From NCBI GenBank assembly GCA_036583965.1, contig JAZBQD010000017.1, forward strand, positions 23,656,385 through 23,720,384: 64,000 nt of DNA, read 5' to 3'. Made by a program: the position numbers and the translations under genes. This document shows positions 1 to 11,047 of the stretch, in pieces; the first letter of the stretch is position 1; each line of letters opens with the position of its first letter. The DNA comes from Prunella strophiata. Lineage: Eukaryota > Chordata > Aves > Passeriformes > Prunellidae. Below the pieces are notes generated by a model, which saw nothing but the letters and a program-made list of their open reading frames with translations, searched no databases and was not told the origin of the DNA.

Positions 1-1203
1 ATTCTTTGGCCTGTCTTAGGCTTCATACATCCCCTTCCACAGGGGGCCCTGCCCATGCAGGCAGCAGCAGGCAGGGAGGTAGGTAGGTGCCCTGTAGAAC
101 TCACAATGTCAGGTTCTTCTGCAGGCCAAGGGTTCCTCTGCTGCTTTCCAGCTTTGTGTTGGGTCTGTGCACCCATGTTTTGGTAGCAGGGGGGCTGGAG
201 GGCTGGCTTCTGTGAGAGAATGCTGGAAGCTTCTTCCATGTCCATCAGAGCCAATGCCAGCCTGCTCCAAGACAGAGCCACAACTGGCCAAGGGTGAGTG
301 GATTGTAAATGTTGGTAAGGCCTCTGTGGGAACATATTTCAAAAGGAAAAGTTATTGCAGAGAAGCAATTGTGTCCAGAGAACAGAGGAGTGAGAAGACG
401 TGAGAGGAGCAGCTCTGCAGACACCCAAGTCAGTGGACAAGAAGGGGGAGGAGGTGCTCCAGGTGCCAGACCTGAGATTCATCTGCATGGTGAAGACCAT
501 GATTGGAGAGGATATGCCCCTGCAGCCTATGGAGATCAACAGGATTGCAGAGGTCCACCCATGGAGGAGACCCACACCAGAGCAGGTAGGTACCTGAGGA
601 AAGGCTGTGAACCTGTAGGGAGCCCATGATGGAGCAGGGTCTTGACAGGGACCTGCAGACCCATGGAGAGAGGAGCCCATGCTGCTGGAGCAGGTTTCCT
701 TGTAGGACTTGTGACCCTGTGAAGGAACCATGCTAGAGCAGCCTGTCTCTGAAGGAATACACCCTGTGGAAGAGTTACTTGTGTTGCAGCAGTTCACAGA
801 GAGCTGTTGTTCATGAGATGGACTCAGGCTAGAGAAATTCATGGAGAACTGTCTCCCGTGAGAGGGACTGCAAACTGCAGCAGGGGAAAGACTCATCTCC
901 CTGATCAGGAGCAGAAACTTTCAAGATGAACTGATCATAACCCTCATTCCCCATCTCCCTGTGCTCTTGATGGGAGAACGTAGAGCTGGGAAGGAGGAAG
1001 AGGTGGGTGGAAGGTGTTTTTAAGATTTATTTTTCTTCTTATGCCCGTGACAGTATTTGGGGAGTGATCTCTTGCCCCTTCCTTATCTCAGCTCATGAAC
1101 CTTGAACCTTTGTTATTTTTTCTCTCCCTGCTCCTGCTGAGAAGGGCAGTGGTAGAGCAGCTTTGGTAGGTGTCTGGCATCCAGCCAGAGTCAACCCACT
1201 ACA
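1..1203 (+). mobile_element. Avian endogenous-retrovirus LTR (solo or 3' LTR), 5' end unclear
   Basis: This is a non-coding retroviral LTR in plus orientation. From memory it matches an abundant bird LTR family along nearly its whole length; I do not name the subfamily. The right end is sharp, closing in CA at 1203 after a conserved block (about 1150-1203). The left end is at or before the window start. A TATA-like CATATTT lies near 328. Around 560-880 the motif 'CCATG..GGAGCAGG' recurs about every 50 bp, with copies ending near 586, 639, 695 and 742 and weaker ones near 840 and 880. No AATAAA is present anywhere in the copy. The segment where I expect it, near 1045, looks deleted, so the copy is probably dead. 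It is clearly richer in G and C than the DNA to its right. No gag, pol or env sequence adjoins it inside the window. Confidence 0.8.
560..890 (+). repeat. Decayed ~50-bp tandem repeats inside the LTR
   Basis: The phrase 'gagcccatg' followed by 'ggagcagg' or a variant recurs. Copies end near 586, 639, 695 and 742, a spacing of 53, 56 and about 47 bases, and two poorer copies end near 840 and 880. The repeats belong to the LTR itself and are probably part of its family structure, not a new local expansion. Confidence 0.6.
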
Positions 1204-3710
1204 GACTTTTGGCTCTGGCAGGTGTTTTGCACATGTGGTGGTGTACCACAGCAAGGGATTTATCATCTGAGAAGTGTGAATATCATCCTAAAATCTTCAA
1301 CCGCCACTTTTTGCAACAGACCCCATGAGTCTCATTGCTATTGGTATTTTTTGAAAAATACCCTTTGTGCACCCTTCTTTCTTTCAGGTTGAAACTCGTA
1401 ACCAACGTATTGTAATTGTAAACTCAATCTAGCTTGCTGATTACTCCAGTAGTTTTGATGATGTTTCAGTACTCAACTGGGTAAAATATTTAATTACAAG
1501 CCCTTTGATATTGTTAAGCTACTTGCAAAGTAGCCAATTATAACTGGAAAAAATGGCCTGTGGACTTTTCTTCCTTTCTCACGTGTTCTGCAACAGTAAA
1601 TTCCACAGAGCAAATAATTTTATCTGTTTGTTTTTTAATAGCAGTTAATTTTGGTTTTATTTTTCATTAAATAATTTTTTTTCTTGGATTAGGTTCCTCC
1701 CTATTTAACCACACTTAAGTTTATGGGTGAATTTTAACATGAGCTCAAGACCCAACAGGAGTTCAGATTATAGGAATCCAGATTATATAAACCAAAGATT
1801 TATGTGAAGAGCATTGGAGTGCTGAAATGCAGACTGATTTAGAGCCAAGTCTGCTTTCGCTAGATGCAGATTGTCTGAAAATTAGCAGAGTACATTTTAA
1901 GGTGATATTTAAATTTGTGGAAATCATTCTTTGAGATGTATGCACACAGAGAGAGATTTATGTATTTGGGTATATTTATGCTCCAAGAAGAAGAAAGTGG
2001 CACTAATACCTGCAGATGTATATATCTAAAATGGACCTAATTTTATATATTAGAGCTTCTTATTCTTTTTGTTAGTCATTCTTGTGGCTATTTTGACAAG
2101 AAACCTGGATTAAAGAGTAGTAATAGCTTGGGAAGGTGCAGAAGTAGATGCTGAGTCACATATGCAAACTTCTATCTTTCATTTCTTCAGAGCCTATTTA
2201 ACAAAATTGAGGGGTTTTTATTCTGTATACCTAACAACATCCTGAGACTTGTTTATGAGCATGATCAAAACAAAATAACTACTACTTTCTATTCAATTTG
2301 TTCCTTTTTTTTTTTCTTTTCTCCCTTTCACTCCTCTCCCATTTGTGACTGGGTTATTTTCTGGTATTTTGTCTATTTCTACAACCTCTGTAGCCTAGCA
2401 CAACAGGTAATATCAAAGGGTAGAATAGACCCAGGACTAAATTAGAGGAATGCAACCTCACCAGGTCTCACCCAAGCAGTGCATTAAAATAAGACACAAG
2501 GAACTGTGGCAGAAACACTGTGTATTAAGATACTGTGTATCCTAATCTCTCATAGGAATTTTTTGCCTAGAAGTGTTACATGCACTTTCATTGTCCACAC
2601 AACATTTTTTTGTTATTTCTTTGATCTTTCCAGGTGTCTAGTACTGCTATTTGTGAATCAGATATAAAAATGACAGAAAACACATTATAATGCTGTAAAC
2701 CATCATATCTTTATTCACTGAGAATAAAAAGAATATATGCATTTGTCTGCAACAATCAATTTTGTTTAACTTTCCAAGTCCAACTTTGAGTATAGGTGGT
2801 CAACAGTACAAATAAACAAATCTTGGAAAGAGAAATGAGAACTCAACTGAATTGAATCCTAGCTTTGTAAACACAATCTGCAAATTATATGTGCAATAGT
2901 CACTGTCAGACCACTTTAGTTATTCATTACTCTGAAGCACTGCACAAGAAAATAATGTGCATGGGTTAGTTTGCCATCTCTTTATAATTCATGCTTTTTC
3001 ACAGTACTGCTTCGTTAATACTGGGAGGTTGTGGTTTCAGGTTTTCCTACTTTTTGAGTGTTTGATGATTTTCTCTCCAAAGTCTTAGAACATATAATGA
3101 ATAGTCTAGAAACTGGGATTTCTTCTCATATTTTGGGATTACTTACTTCATGCAGTTTCCAGGTGAGTCGCATCCTTCTTGGCAGCTTTCATTGTGCCTG
3201 CATGTCTAGCATATTTCAACTAAAAGGCAGGGAGCTTCGGACCCCTGCATGGCACAGCCTCATCTGTTTTCCCCTGAGTTAAAGAGACAAGTGTCGTATC
3301 TGTCAGGAAAAACCTCCCCATCTAAACAGAAAACAAAGTTACCATATAAGACAGAAGAGACTTTGTGAGTGTCCTGAATTTGGATGACCAAATGGTGATT
3401 CAAAGGGTAGTTCTCCCTGCTCTGTAATATTGAACAGAGAGCTATGTACCATGACATGAGCAAGAGCCAGGCTGCCTCCTGGAGACATGGCCATTTTGTG
3501 GAAAGAAACATCATACATGTCCGCTAATAATTCAGCCTGCATTTTCAGTGACTTCACAGAATTAGGCACCCAGCATATTTTGGACATCTCTGGAAACATA
3601 GTGACTTGCCAGCATGCCTCTCCATGAGGGGGTAGCAGCACCCAACAATCTGCCCACACATTATGACTTCTTGAGCTGGGTTTGATTATGAAGAAAATCT
3701 TATTCCTGGC
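1204..3710. other. AT-rich unique DNA, no gene seen
   Basis: No open frame here exceeds about 84 codons and none looks like a known protein. The stretch holds a run of 11 T at 2305-2315 and otherwise ordinary AT-rich sequence. The base composition drops sharply in GC just after the LTR end at 1203. Confidence 0.6.
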
Positions 3711-3807
3711 AAAGCAAAAAAACCAAAACAAAACAAAAAAAAAAACCACAAAAAAAAAAAAAAAAAACCACAAAAAAAAAAAAAACCCAAAAAAAAACCC
3801 AAACAGG
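3711..3807. repeat. A/C low-complexity tract
   Basis: Nearly pure A broken by CC, CCC and CAC, with almost no G or T on the plus strand. It produces artificial lysine/asparagine-rich frames on the plus strand and phenylalanine-rich frames on the minus strand. It could be a decayed poly(A) tail, but no retroposon body is recognisable to its left. Confidence 0.9.
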
Positions 3808-6800
3808 CAAGGAGTGAACAGCACTTTTTTCAGCACAAACAGATCTTTTGAACAGCCCGAATAAATCCAGAGAGACTAATGCTTGTTTTGGAGGGGGACC
3901 TAAAGCACTGGTTAAATAATATTAATCACTGTTAGGATAAAACTAACACTGTCATCATAAATTGACAGTGAGTTATATCTTGGTTTAATTGGGAGTTTTG
4001 TGGTTCTTTAAAAATTTTATAATTAAATATGTTTGATTAGTTAAAAAATGTTTGACTATGATTTGAGCTGGTTTAGGTTTAGATCTGATTTTGACTATCA
4101 GTAGAAAACTCTGAGAAATTACCTCATGCACCTGCAGAAAGGATCTCCAGGCACCCATATCTCTTAGAGAACCTAATCAATAGTCAAAGAATAAAATCCA
4201 ATAAAGAATTGTTCAATAATCTTCACATAACTAGAGGTGAATTAGACGGTATAGAACAAGAAAGACATCTTGCAAAACATAAGAGTCAAAGGCCTATACA
4301 TCCCAGAAGACTTGAATAATACATTGCAGGTGAAGTAAGGGAGCCATTTCATAGTCGAGTACACCCCAGAAAACTTAATCAATGGTAATTGTTTAACTGG
4401 GACAGTAAATTTAATAAAGCATTGTTTAGCTGGATAAAACTTGGGTTAGCCATTAAACAAAGATAGATTAAAAGTTCTGGTTGTAATTAAAAGAAATAAA
4501 ACATATATACCATGATGGGTGGACTTTAGGGAGTGTCTGTAAAAAATCTTGGATGTTACAGTGTATATAAATGCCTGAAAATTGTTGTTTCTTTGATTAT
4601 GTCAGTTGGGAATGAATTCCCAATATGTTCCCCATTTTGACTCAAAATTGTTATTAGGAATGTTCATCTAACAGCTTTTTGTTGTTAGATTTAAGACTGT
4701 TTCAAAATGTATTTGAAGACTGCAGAAGCAAGTACAAACGCCCTGCCATGGAACAACAGGAACTAATATTTTGTGAAAGGTTTCTGCCTACTTTCTATTT
4801 TGTATGTATGGAGAGGATGCTACCCTTACATTCTGTGGGGTGGATAATGTTCCTCTTCAGTCAGAGAGTGTGTTTGACAGTTTTGCCAAGAAGTCTGGGA
4901 GCTTTATCTGTCCTCTTAGGATTTACTCATTGTTTGTTATCCTGTTGTGCTCTTCCCCAAGACAGAGTATAGATTCAGCAATCATTTCATGGATCATGTT
5001 AACCACAGGACAGAGTCACAAGATATTTAATTCCCAGTAACTTTCCAGTAAATAACTTTATAGCAGATAGTACTACATGACTTCTGGCTTTTTAGCAGCA
5101 GCTTTTCCTAGTAATTGAAATGGAGTTTTGCTACCAGAGAAAGCTTTCTGGGCTCGTGGTTCATGTTCTATGAAAAAGTCCAAAAATAGTTGGAATTACA
5201 AAAATTTACATTTACAATTATTTTTTTTAATGTTACAAAAAATCCAAAAGTTGGAACTTGGAAATAATATTGAGATTTTGCTGAATTAATCAACAGGATC
5301 CTTCAACTCTTCTGCATAAAAGTTCTGTCAATAACATATAAGTAAACTGAGTGACTATTTAGTATTTTTTTATATTCTGTGAGACTGGCTGCCCATGGGA
5401 AAGAATTGAAGAAAAGCAACTAACAAAGCATAACATAAATAATGTTATGAATACATTTTTGGTAGTAACAATATTTGCTTCTGCTAGGCATCTTTATAGA
5501 TCTCTGTGTTTTGCTTTTATGAATTTAATCAAACTCTTGGAGTGAGAAAACACTCAGACTTTCAGATTGGCATATATTAAAAACAATTTGTCTCTGGAAT
5601 GAGCCACATTTTTCTGAAGACTCTCTTTTCAGCTCCTGAAGTTATGAAAGCTTTCAAAATTTAAATTAGAAGGTGTATGCTTTTGAATGGTACTCCAGAA
5701 ATATGTGACACAATTCCTTTTACCAAATCACCACCTGCTCTGACCTCCAGCCACCTGAAGAGGTTTTAGGTCCACCAGAAAAAAATAATGCACAAAAAGA
5801 TATCCAAGGTTGAATTTTCATGAACAGTTGATCATTGTTCTTAGACTATTGTGCATGCATTTCGTAATAGACAACTTCACAACATACACAGGTTTGTTGT
5901 TCTCACATAACTAAGATTGCCTGTGTGATCTTGGAGACCAAAGTAACACTGACAGGCTGCGTCACAAAGAAAAAGTTGAAAGAAATTACAGATTTTTGAT
6001 GAAGCCAAACATTTGAAATGCTGTGCCATGATCTAGTTTTCATACAGTACAAACTGCTTTAGCAAAACCAGGGACTTGGAAGTTTTGAAGATAAGTAAGT
6101 ATTCATTCCGTCAGCCTGTGAAAGTAAAATAAATTCATATTTTTTTTTTCACACAATCACTTTTTCCTCCTGATTATAACTTTTTCTGCTAGCCTGCATA
6201 ATCTTTTCTATATCCAGTTTCCTTTCTTTTCTCAAAAGTCTACTTTTTCTGCCATATGTACAGTGACTCAAGAGGATTTATATTCAACCAGTTATTCTCT
6301 TTCTCCCCTGTCCACTTGCTATTCTATTAAAAATTCTTAATTCTGAAGTAGAGATGGTTCTTTTTTACCTAAAAATATATTTTAGGTAATAAAATTAGGT
6401 GGATATAATGTTCTCACGTAAATTAAAGCCGAAATGTTAAAAATTTCCTTCCTACAAAGATAGACTCACAGAAATTTTATCCAATATGTTGAAAACATCA
6501 CAGCATAAAATTAAATTTCTTGATCTCATCTTTTTCTTGTGTTTCTGTATTTTTTCTCAACAACAATAAAGAAAAAAAAAGGGAAAATCATGGAAGAAAT
6601 TTGAAATTAAGAAAAGAAAAATTAAAATTGCTATGTCTTACTTTTGGACCTTCTCCAAGACTCAACTGACAATGATTACTTTATTTAAATCTATAAAACA
6701 TTATAACTGTGAATTTTGAGCAGACTATCAGTCAAGCTATTTGCAGCTATTAATAAATAACAGCTCAGTAAAAATTTCTGGTTTTTTTAATTACCACAGA

Positions 6801-9300
6801 GAGAAGGAGGAAGAAAAACGTATTCTGCCTGTGTCTGGCTGAATGCCTGTTGAAATTACCTTTTAATGTTGAGATTGAACTACAAACATGTATTAAGACA
6901 TCTATATATTTCATTTTCATCCTCTAAGCTATTTTGCAATGTTGTAAAAGTTTTGGTGTTTCTTGTGTTCAAGCAAATTCAAGGTTTCTAAATGTTCAGT
7001 ATATCAAGAATTAAATAGTTCCATGGACATGACTGAAATTTTATGCATTGTTAAGTGTCTGCTAAAATTTCTGTGTGCCCTTTCATGTATGAAATTAGAA
7101 AATGCATATGCTGACCTTCTCAACAGTTTTGCTTACTGCAAACTGTTCTGCATAGCCTTTAGTAGAGGGTTTTGGGAAAAGGAGGAAAATATGTCTCTTT
7201 CACAGCTACAGTGCATAGGGCAAGAGGCAAGTGGAATTCAAATGAGGCTCCACTGAGGTTAAATATAAGAACACTTTAGATGAGAAAATATGTAAAAGTA
7301 CTGCAACTACTTTTGAAAGGTAAGTGCAAGAGAGTGCTGCAGCTGACTGCCTGAAATACTTACAGAGTTGTAACTTGGCTCCTTGTGAGTATCTGTCATG
7401 AAATACACAGAGAAGGCAGACACCTCCAGGAGCATGGATTAAATGACCCCCTGCGATGTTGCTCAACTCCAGTTCTCAGTTACAGCAAGCAGGAATTTCC
7501 AAAAATCAACTACCTATTATATTCTCATGATCTCTGTCATACACCCAGCTGTTAACATTTTATTTTTGCTGATGTTTGCAGTGGCAAGATGGAGAGTATA
7601 TGTCACTTTTTGTTCCAGTAAATTTCATTAAAAAGGAAGAAAAATCTGCCATTTTCTCCATTTTAATATTGTACAGTATTCTCTTGTCTATTTAGCTTTG
7701 ACTGGTAATGTTTATCCAGTTCATCAAAATTGGAATCTTCTCTGCCTATCAATTTATAAAATATGTTGAATAGGATATATTGGTTTGAAAAATCTATTGC
7801 ACTGTATATGAATGTCTGATTTCTATTTCCATTTTGGATGCAACATTCTATTTTTCAACAAATACTTTGATTTCTCTTTTTATTATTCACCTTTCTAAAA
7901 AGAACCACCATCTCTATCAAAAATAAAAAAACTTCCCTTCTCTTTCAGTGCCTTTCCTCTCGGTGTCTCCTCTCCAGGTCAGCTAGGAATAAATCTTTTA
8001 AAAAGCATGATTTCTTGTTTGCAAACTTGGGGAAGTATCAGTTCCTGTTCCAAACTACTCCTTACTCCCAGTAATTGCTACTCCCAAAGAAGTAACCAAG
8101 AAAAGAATAGATGTAATTTGACTGCAGAGTGGCCTTATGACTGTTATGAATGGAGAGAGGAGTTTTAAACAAGTTTCTGTCTTTCCCAGCCCTTTGGCTT
8201 TAGACAGTACTTTTACTGAGGTGGCCAGCACCCCAAAGCCCACTCTCATTGCAAGTCCTTAATAATGCCTGATTAGGTCTATTACAACATGAATTATTTA
8301 TTTGATAGACACAAATTTAACAGACATAAGACTTTAACAGATGACTTACTACACAGGATAAGCAAAGAAACAGTACTGGGAGATAAACAATACAGCACAA
8401 GAGTGAGGTGCCTGTATTACAGCTAGTGAAGAGATAGTATAGATTAGGATTCAATGCATCTTACCATCCAGTTTCTGATGGGGCATACATAGCACCCTTC
8501 CTCTGAGCTTCTGGAAAAGTATCCATGGAGATGCATCCAAACATCATGGGGGAAGCCCTGCGTGTTTCCAGGGAGTGTGTAGGAGGCTTCTGTCTCCATG
8601 ATAATTTGTGTGGTTTTTATTTTTGTAAAAACAGTGTCTCTCATGATTCCTACACCATTTCACTCTGAAAGCAAAGATGTTTATTTAAGATTTATTTCTC
8701 AGCTGGGGGTTTCGCCCCCTCAGAGCCAGAGATGCTCCCCACGTCTGGCACCTGTGCGGCACCAGCGGATGGACAGAGCAGATGAGCTTTCTGTGGTGGG
8801 GGAGGGGGAGATGTCCTGCCACAAAAATAAAGAGAACACTTCTTCTTTCAAGTGCAGTTACATTACATTTTATGGCTGAAGGCCAAGGCTGTTGAGGATG
8901 GAGTTTTGCCCAGCTCTTCAATGTACTCACCTTCATTTTCATTCTCCCTTCTCCATCCAAATTTTGCACATACTCCTAAAGGCAAGGGCAGAAGGTTGCC
9001 AGTGATACCAGTAATGGTGCTGAGATCACAATACTCAGAAAATTTTACACTTTCCTGGTGCTGCAAATGCTCACCCTGAAGTTTCACACCACCTTTTTAT
9101 CACAATGACTGTGCATCACCTACAGGATGGCAGTAATTCCTGAGCACAACTATTTTCCAAACAGATCAGAGGAGTTGCCCAAAGAGGTAAATCTTAAAGG
9201 TTATAAAAAAATCTCTGAAGGATAAGGATAGCGATAAAAGTGATGGTGAGTATATTTACCTAATTAAAATATAAGATAATGCAATAAAAACACTATATAT
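3808..9300. other. AT-rich unique DNA, no gene seen
   Basis: No coding region is supported. The longest open frames are under 100 codons and unrecognised. Between about 4120 and 4460 there is a faint internal repetition: 'aatcaat' followed by 'aataaag' and 'attgtt' occurs near 4175-4220 and again near 4379-4432. A TATA-like TATATAAA lies near 4563. Near 8700-8800 there is a small patch with at least four CpG dinucleotides in about 60 bases, which stands out in this CpG-poor window, and a 5-bp GGGGG/CCCCC hairpin at 8705-8719. I cannot assign any of these to a named element. Confidence 0.5.
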
Positions 9301-9324
9301 TGTATAACAAGTTGTATAACAAGT
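9301..9324. repeat. Perfect 12-bp tandem duplication
   Basis: The 12-mer TGTATAACAAGT occurs twice back to back, at 9301-9312 and 9313-9324. A similar 'gcgtataa' follows at once. It is probably a simple slippage product. Confidence 0.9.
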
Positions 9325-9889
9325 GCGTATAATGAAGAATTTACCACTTGACCAAGACCAATTTCAAAAGAATCAACTTTCCAAACACCACCTTCACAGT
9401 GGTCAAGGTTCAAGCAAACAAGCAGATATTTGGTTGCCTGAAATTAATGTGGGAATGGAAGGAAAACTGGTTGCAGAGCTCAGCCAGGATGCAGTGTTCC
9501 AACTCTCAGGAATGAGATAAAATGCCACAAGTAAGGTGAAGAAGGTGGACAGAAGGTGGGTCTGAGAAGACAGAGGGGCAGGGAATCTTATAGGAAAGGG
9601 CTGCCTATTGCCTGAGGTCTAATGGCTCTAGGAAGTCACTCCTGAGATTCAAAAGGAGAGGATCAAAAGATAAAAAATGTGACTGCTGGATGTAGCCTAG
9701 AAACTTTTCACCTTGTTTGGGGGCTTCTCAAAGCAAAGTTGTCTTTGGTGCAGGATGTGGGATTTACAACACACATCACAGGGCTAGGTCCCCTCTATGC
9801 ATTTTTGGAGTCCGTGGGCAGACTAACAAGCCAGAAATACCTTTGGAGGAACAACTGTATTCTTACTCTTCATTCTGGCAGGGGAGAGG

Positions 9890-9897
9890 TATAAAAG
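9890..9897 (+). promoter_or_regulatory. TATA-box-like site
   Basis: TATAAAAG with G-rich flanks on both sides, which is the classical core-promoter form. A start about 30 bases downstream would fall near 9920. No gene is recognised downstream, and such octamers also occur by chance in AT-rich DNA, so this is only a candidate. It could also be the promoter of an unrecognised old LTR. Confidence 0.25.
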
Positions 9898-10090
9898 AGC
9901 AAGGACCATATCAGAGAAACACCTGAAAACAGGAGAGAGGGGACACCTGAGGGAGTAAGGTATTTTAATCAGATTCCTTCTTCTGGCATCTCACACACAA
10001 AGATAGAATACATATGGCAACTTTTCACCATCCTCTGCCAGCAAAATATGCAGGTAGCTTACCCAGCTGAAAGGGTTTCCCTTCCTCCAG

Positions 10091-10181
10091 ATCCCACAGC
10101 AGATTGCACAAAACTCCTAGCCCAGATGGAGCACAGATGCAGAACTCTGCAAACAAATACTCCACTGAGGCAAAATTCAAG
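10091..10181 (+). other. Exon-shaped segment with strong splice-site matches
   Basis: A pyrimidine-rich run ending in CAG (about 10076-10090) precedes the segment, and it ends in CAAG followed by GTAAGA at 10182, a close match to the vertebrate 5' splice site. The 91-base interior is open in two of three plus frames. Its predicted peptide matches nothing I know. It may be a cryptic or non-coding RNA exon, or coincidence. Confidence 0.2.
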
Positions 10182-10348
10182 GTAAGACAGCATCAGCTGC
10201 ATGCATTTTGCAGCAGAAATGAGAAAAAATGCTATCCTGCCCACTCCCACCTGCATGCACATTGCATGGAAACAGAGCAAAGCTGCTTTTCCCCAGTGTC
10301 GGAAGGGAATCTTGGATAAATCAACTGGTGCTGCTATGTGATAAGATA

Positions 10349-10592
10349 ATACCTGTTAAATAATTTTGTGTCACTGTTTTTATGCAACATAAAAACACAT
10401 AAAAACATAAAAACAATGTCCCAAAATTATTTAACAGGTATGTGAAAAATAGCACAATTGCCTGGGGGATAAAAAAAAAAAAAAGTATGAAAGCAAATTA
10501 GTGAAACAGTAACACAAAATTACTTAACAGGGATGTGAAAAATAGCACAAGTGCCTGGGAAAAAAAAAGCCTAGGATGAAAGCAAATTAGTG
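10349..10592. repeat. Composite inverted and direct repeat
   Basis: Arms at 10349-10384 and 10406-10441 are 36 bases each and complementary except for about three positions, around a 21-base A-rich loop. The right arm lies within a ~93-base unit (10411-10503) that is repeated directly and imperfectly at 10504-10592. The two units share the 'ttaacagg', 'tgtgaaaaatagcac' and 'aaagcaaattagtg' blocks and differ mainly in an A run. The octamer CATAAAAA occurs three times in the loop region (10388, 10398, 10406). I do not recognise the family. Confidence 0.85.
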
Positions 10593-10920
10593 TATTTACA
10601 TCACTTTAAAAGAAACTTTTGACTTTCCAGACAGACAAATGCACAGTTTTATAGCCTTAAAATCTCTAGACCTACTTGATGTAAGTAATGTCCTCTGGCT
10701 TTACCTGTCTGTCTTTTTCCTGAGGAAAGGGTGAAGAGTAGGAAGAGCTCATTAGTGCAGCTATGAAGGAAAATTTGGGAGGCCACAAAGGTAAGAGGAA
10801 GTACCAGGAGATGGAACTCTCAGCGTACAGGCAGGAGAATCTAGAGATGTCATCTGCCATATTTCTTATATTTTTGGAGGGAGTTTGTTGTACTGTCACA
10901 CTTTTACAGTGTCATAAGAT
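10593..10920. other. Unique DNA, nothing recognised
   Basis: No coding or RNA feature is supported between the composite repeat and the CR1 fragment. Short open frames of about 63-75 codons lie on both strands and look like chance. Confidence 0.5.
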
Positions 10921-11018
10921 AATTCACACTGGAGGCAATCTCTGGAGTTTCTAATCCAACCTCCTGCCCAAACGAGGCCTAGCCACCATGTCAGACCACA
11001 AATTCCCACCAAGTTTTG
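10921..11018 (-). mobile_element. Short, diverged CR1 LINE fragment
   Basis: The stretch with 'atccaacctcctgccc' near 10952-10967 resembles the conserved region just inside the CR1 3' end, read on the minus strand. The octamer tail is lost or unreadable, and both ends are approximate. A (GT) run follows at 11031. Confidence 0.5.
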
Positions 11019-11030
11019 ACACAAACAGAA

Positions 11031-11047
11031 GTGTGTGTGTGTGTGTG
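11031..11047. repeat. (GT)8 microsatellite
   Basis: Seventeen bases of perfect GT alternation. It lies about a dozen bases beyond the CR1-like fragment. Confidence 0.95.

Larger units (their letters stand above)
9325..10348. other. GC-richer unique stretch, possible cryptic transcription unit
   Basis: Higher in G and C than its surroundings but with no recognisable protein. It contains a good TATA-like site at 9890 and, 200 bases on, an exon-shaped segment at 10091-10181; both are listed separately. Frames of about 70 codons on both strands overlap here and look like chance. Confidence 0.4.

Noticed and set aside
339..896. 185-codon minus-strand frame
   Set aside because: Antisense through the LTR and its ~50-bp repeats; no retroviral or host protein resemblance.
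3339..3836. 165-codon minus-strand frame with a phenylalanine-rich start
   Set aside because: Its first third is the translated A/C tract at 3711-3807, and the rest has no recognised motif.
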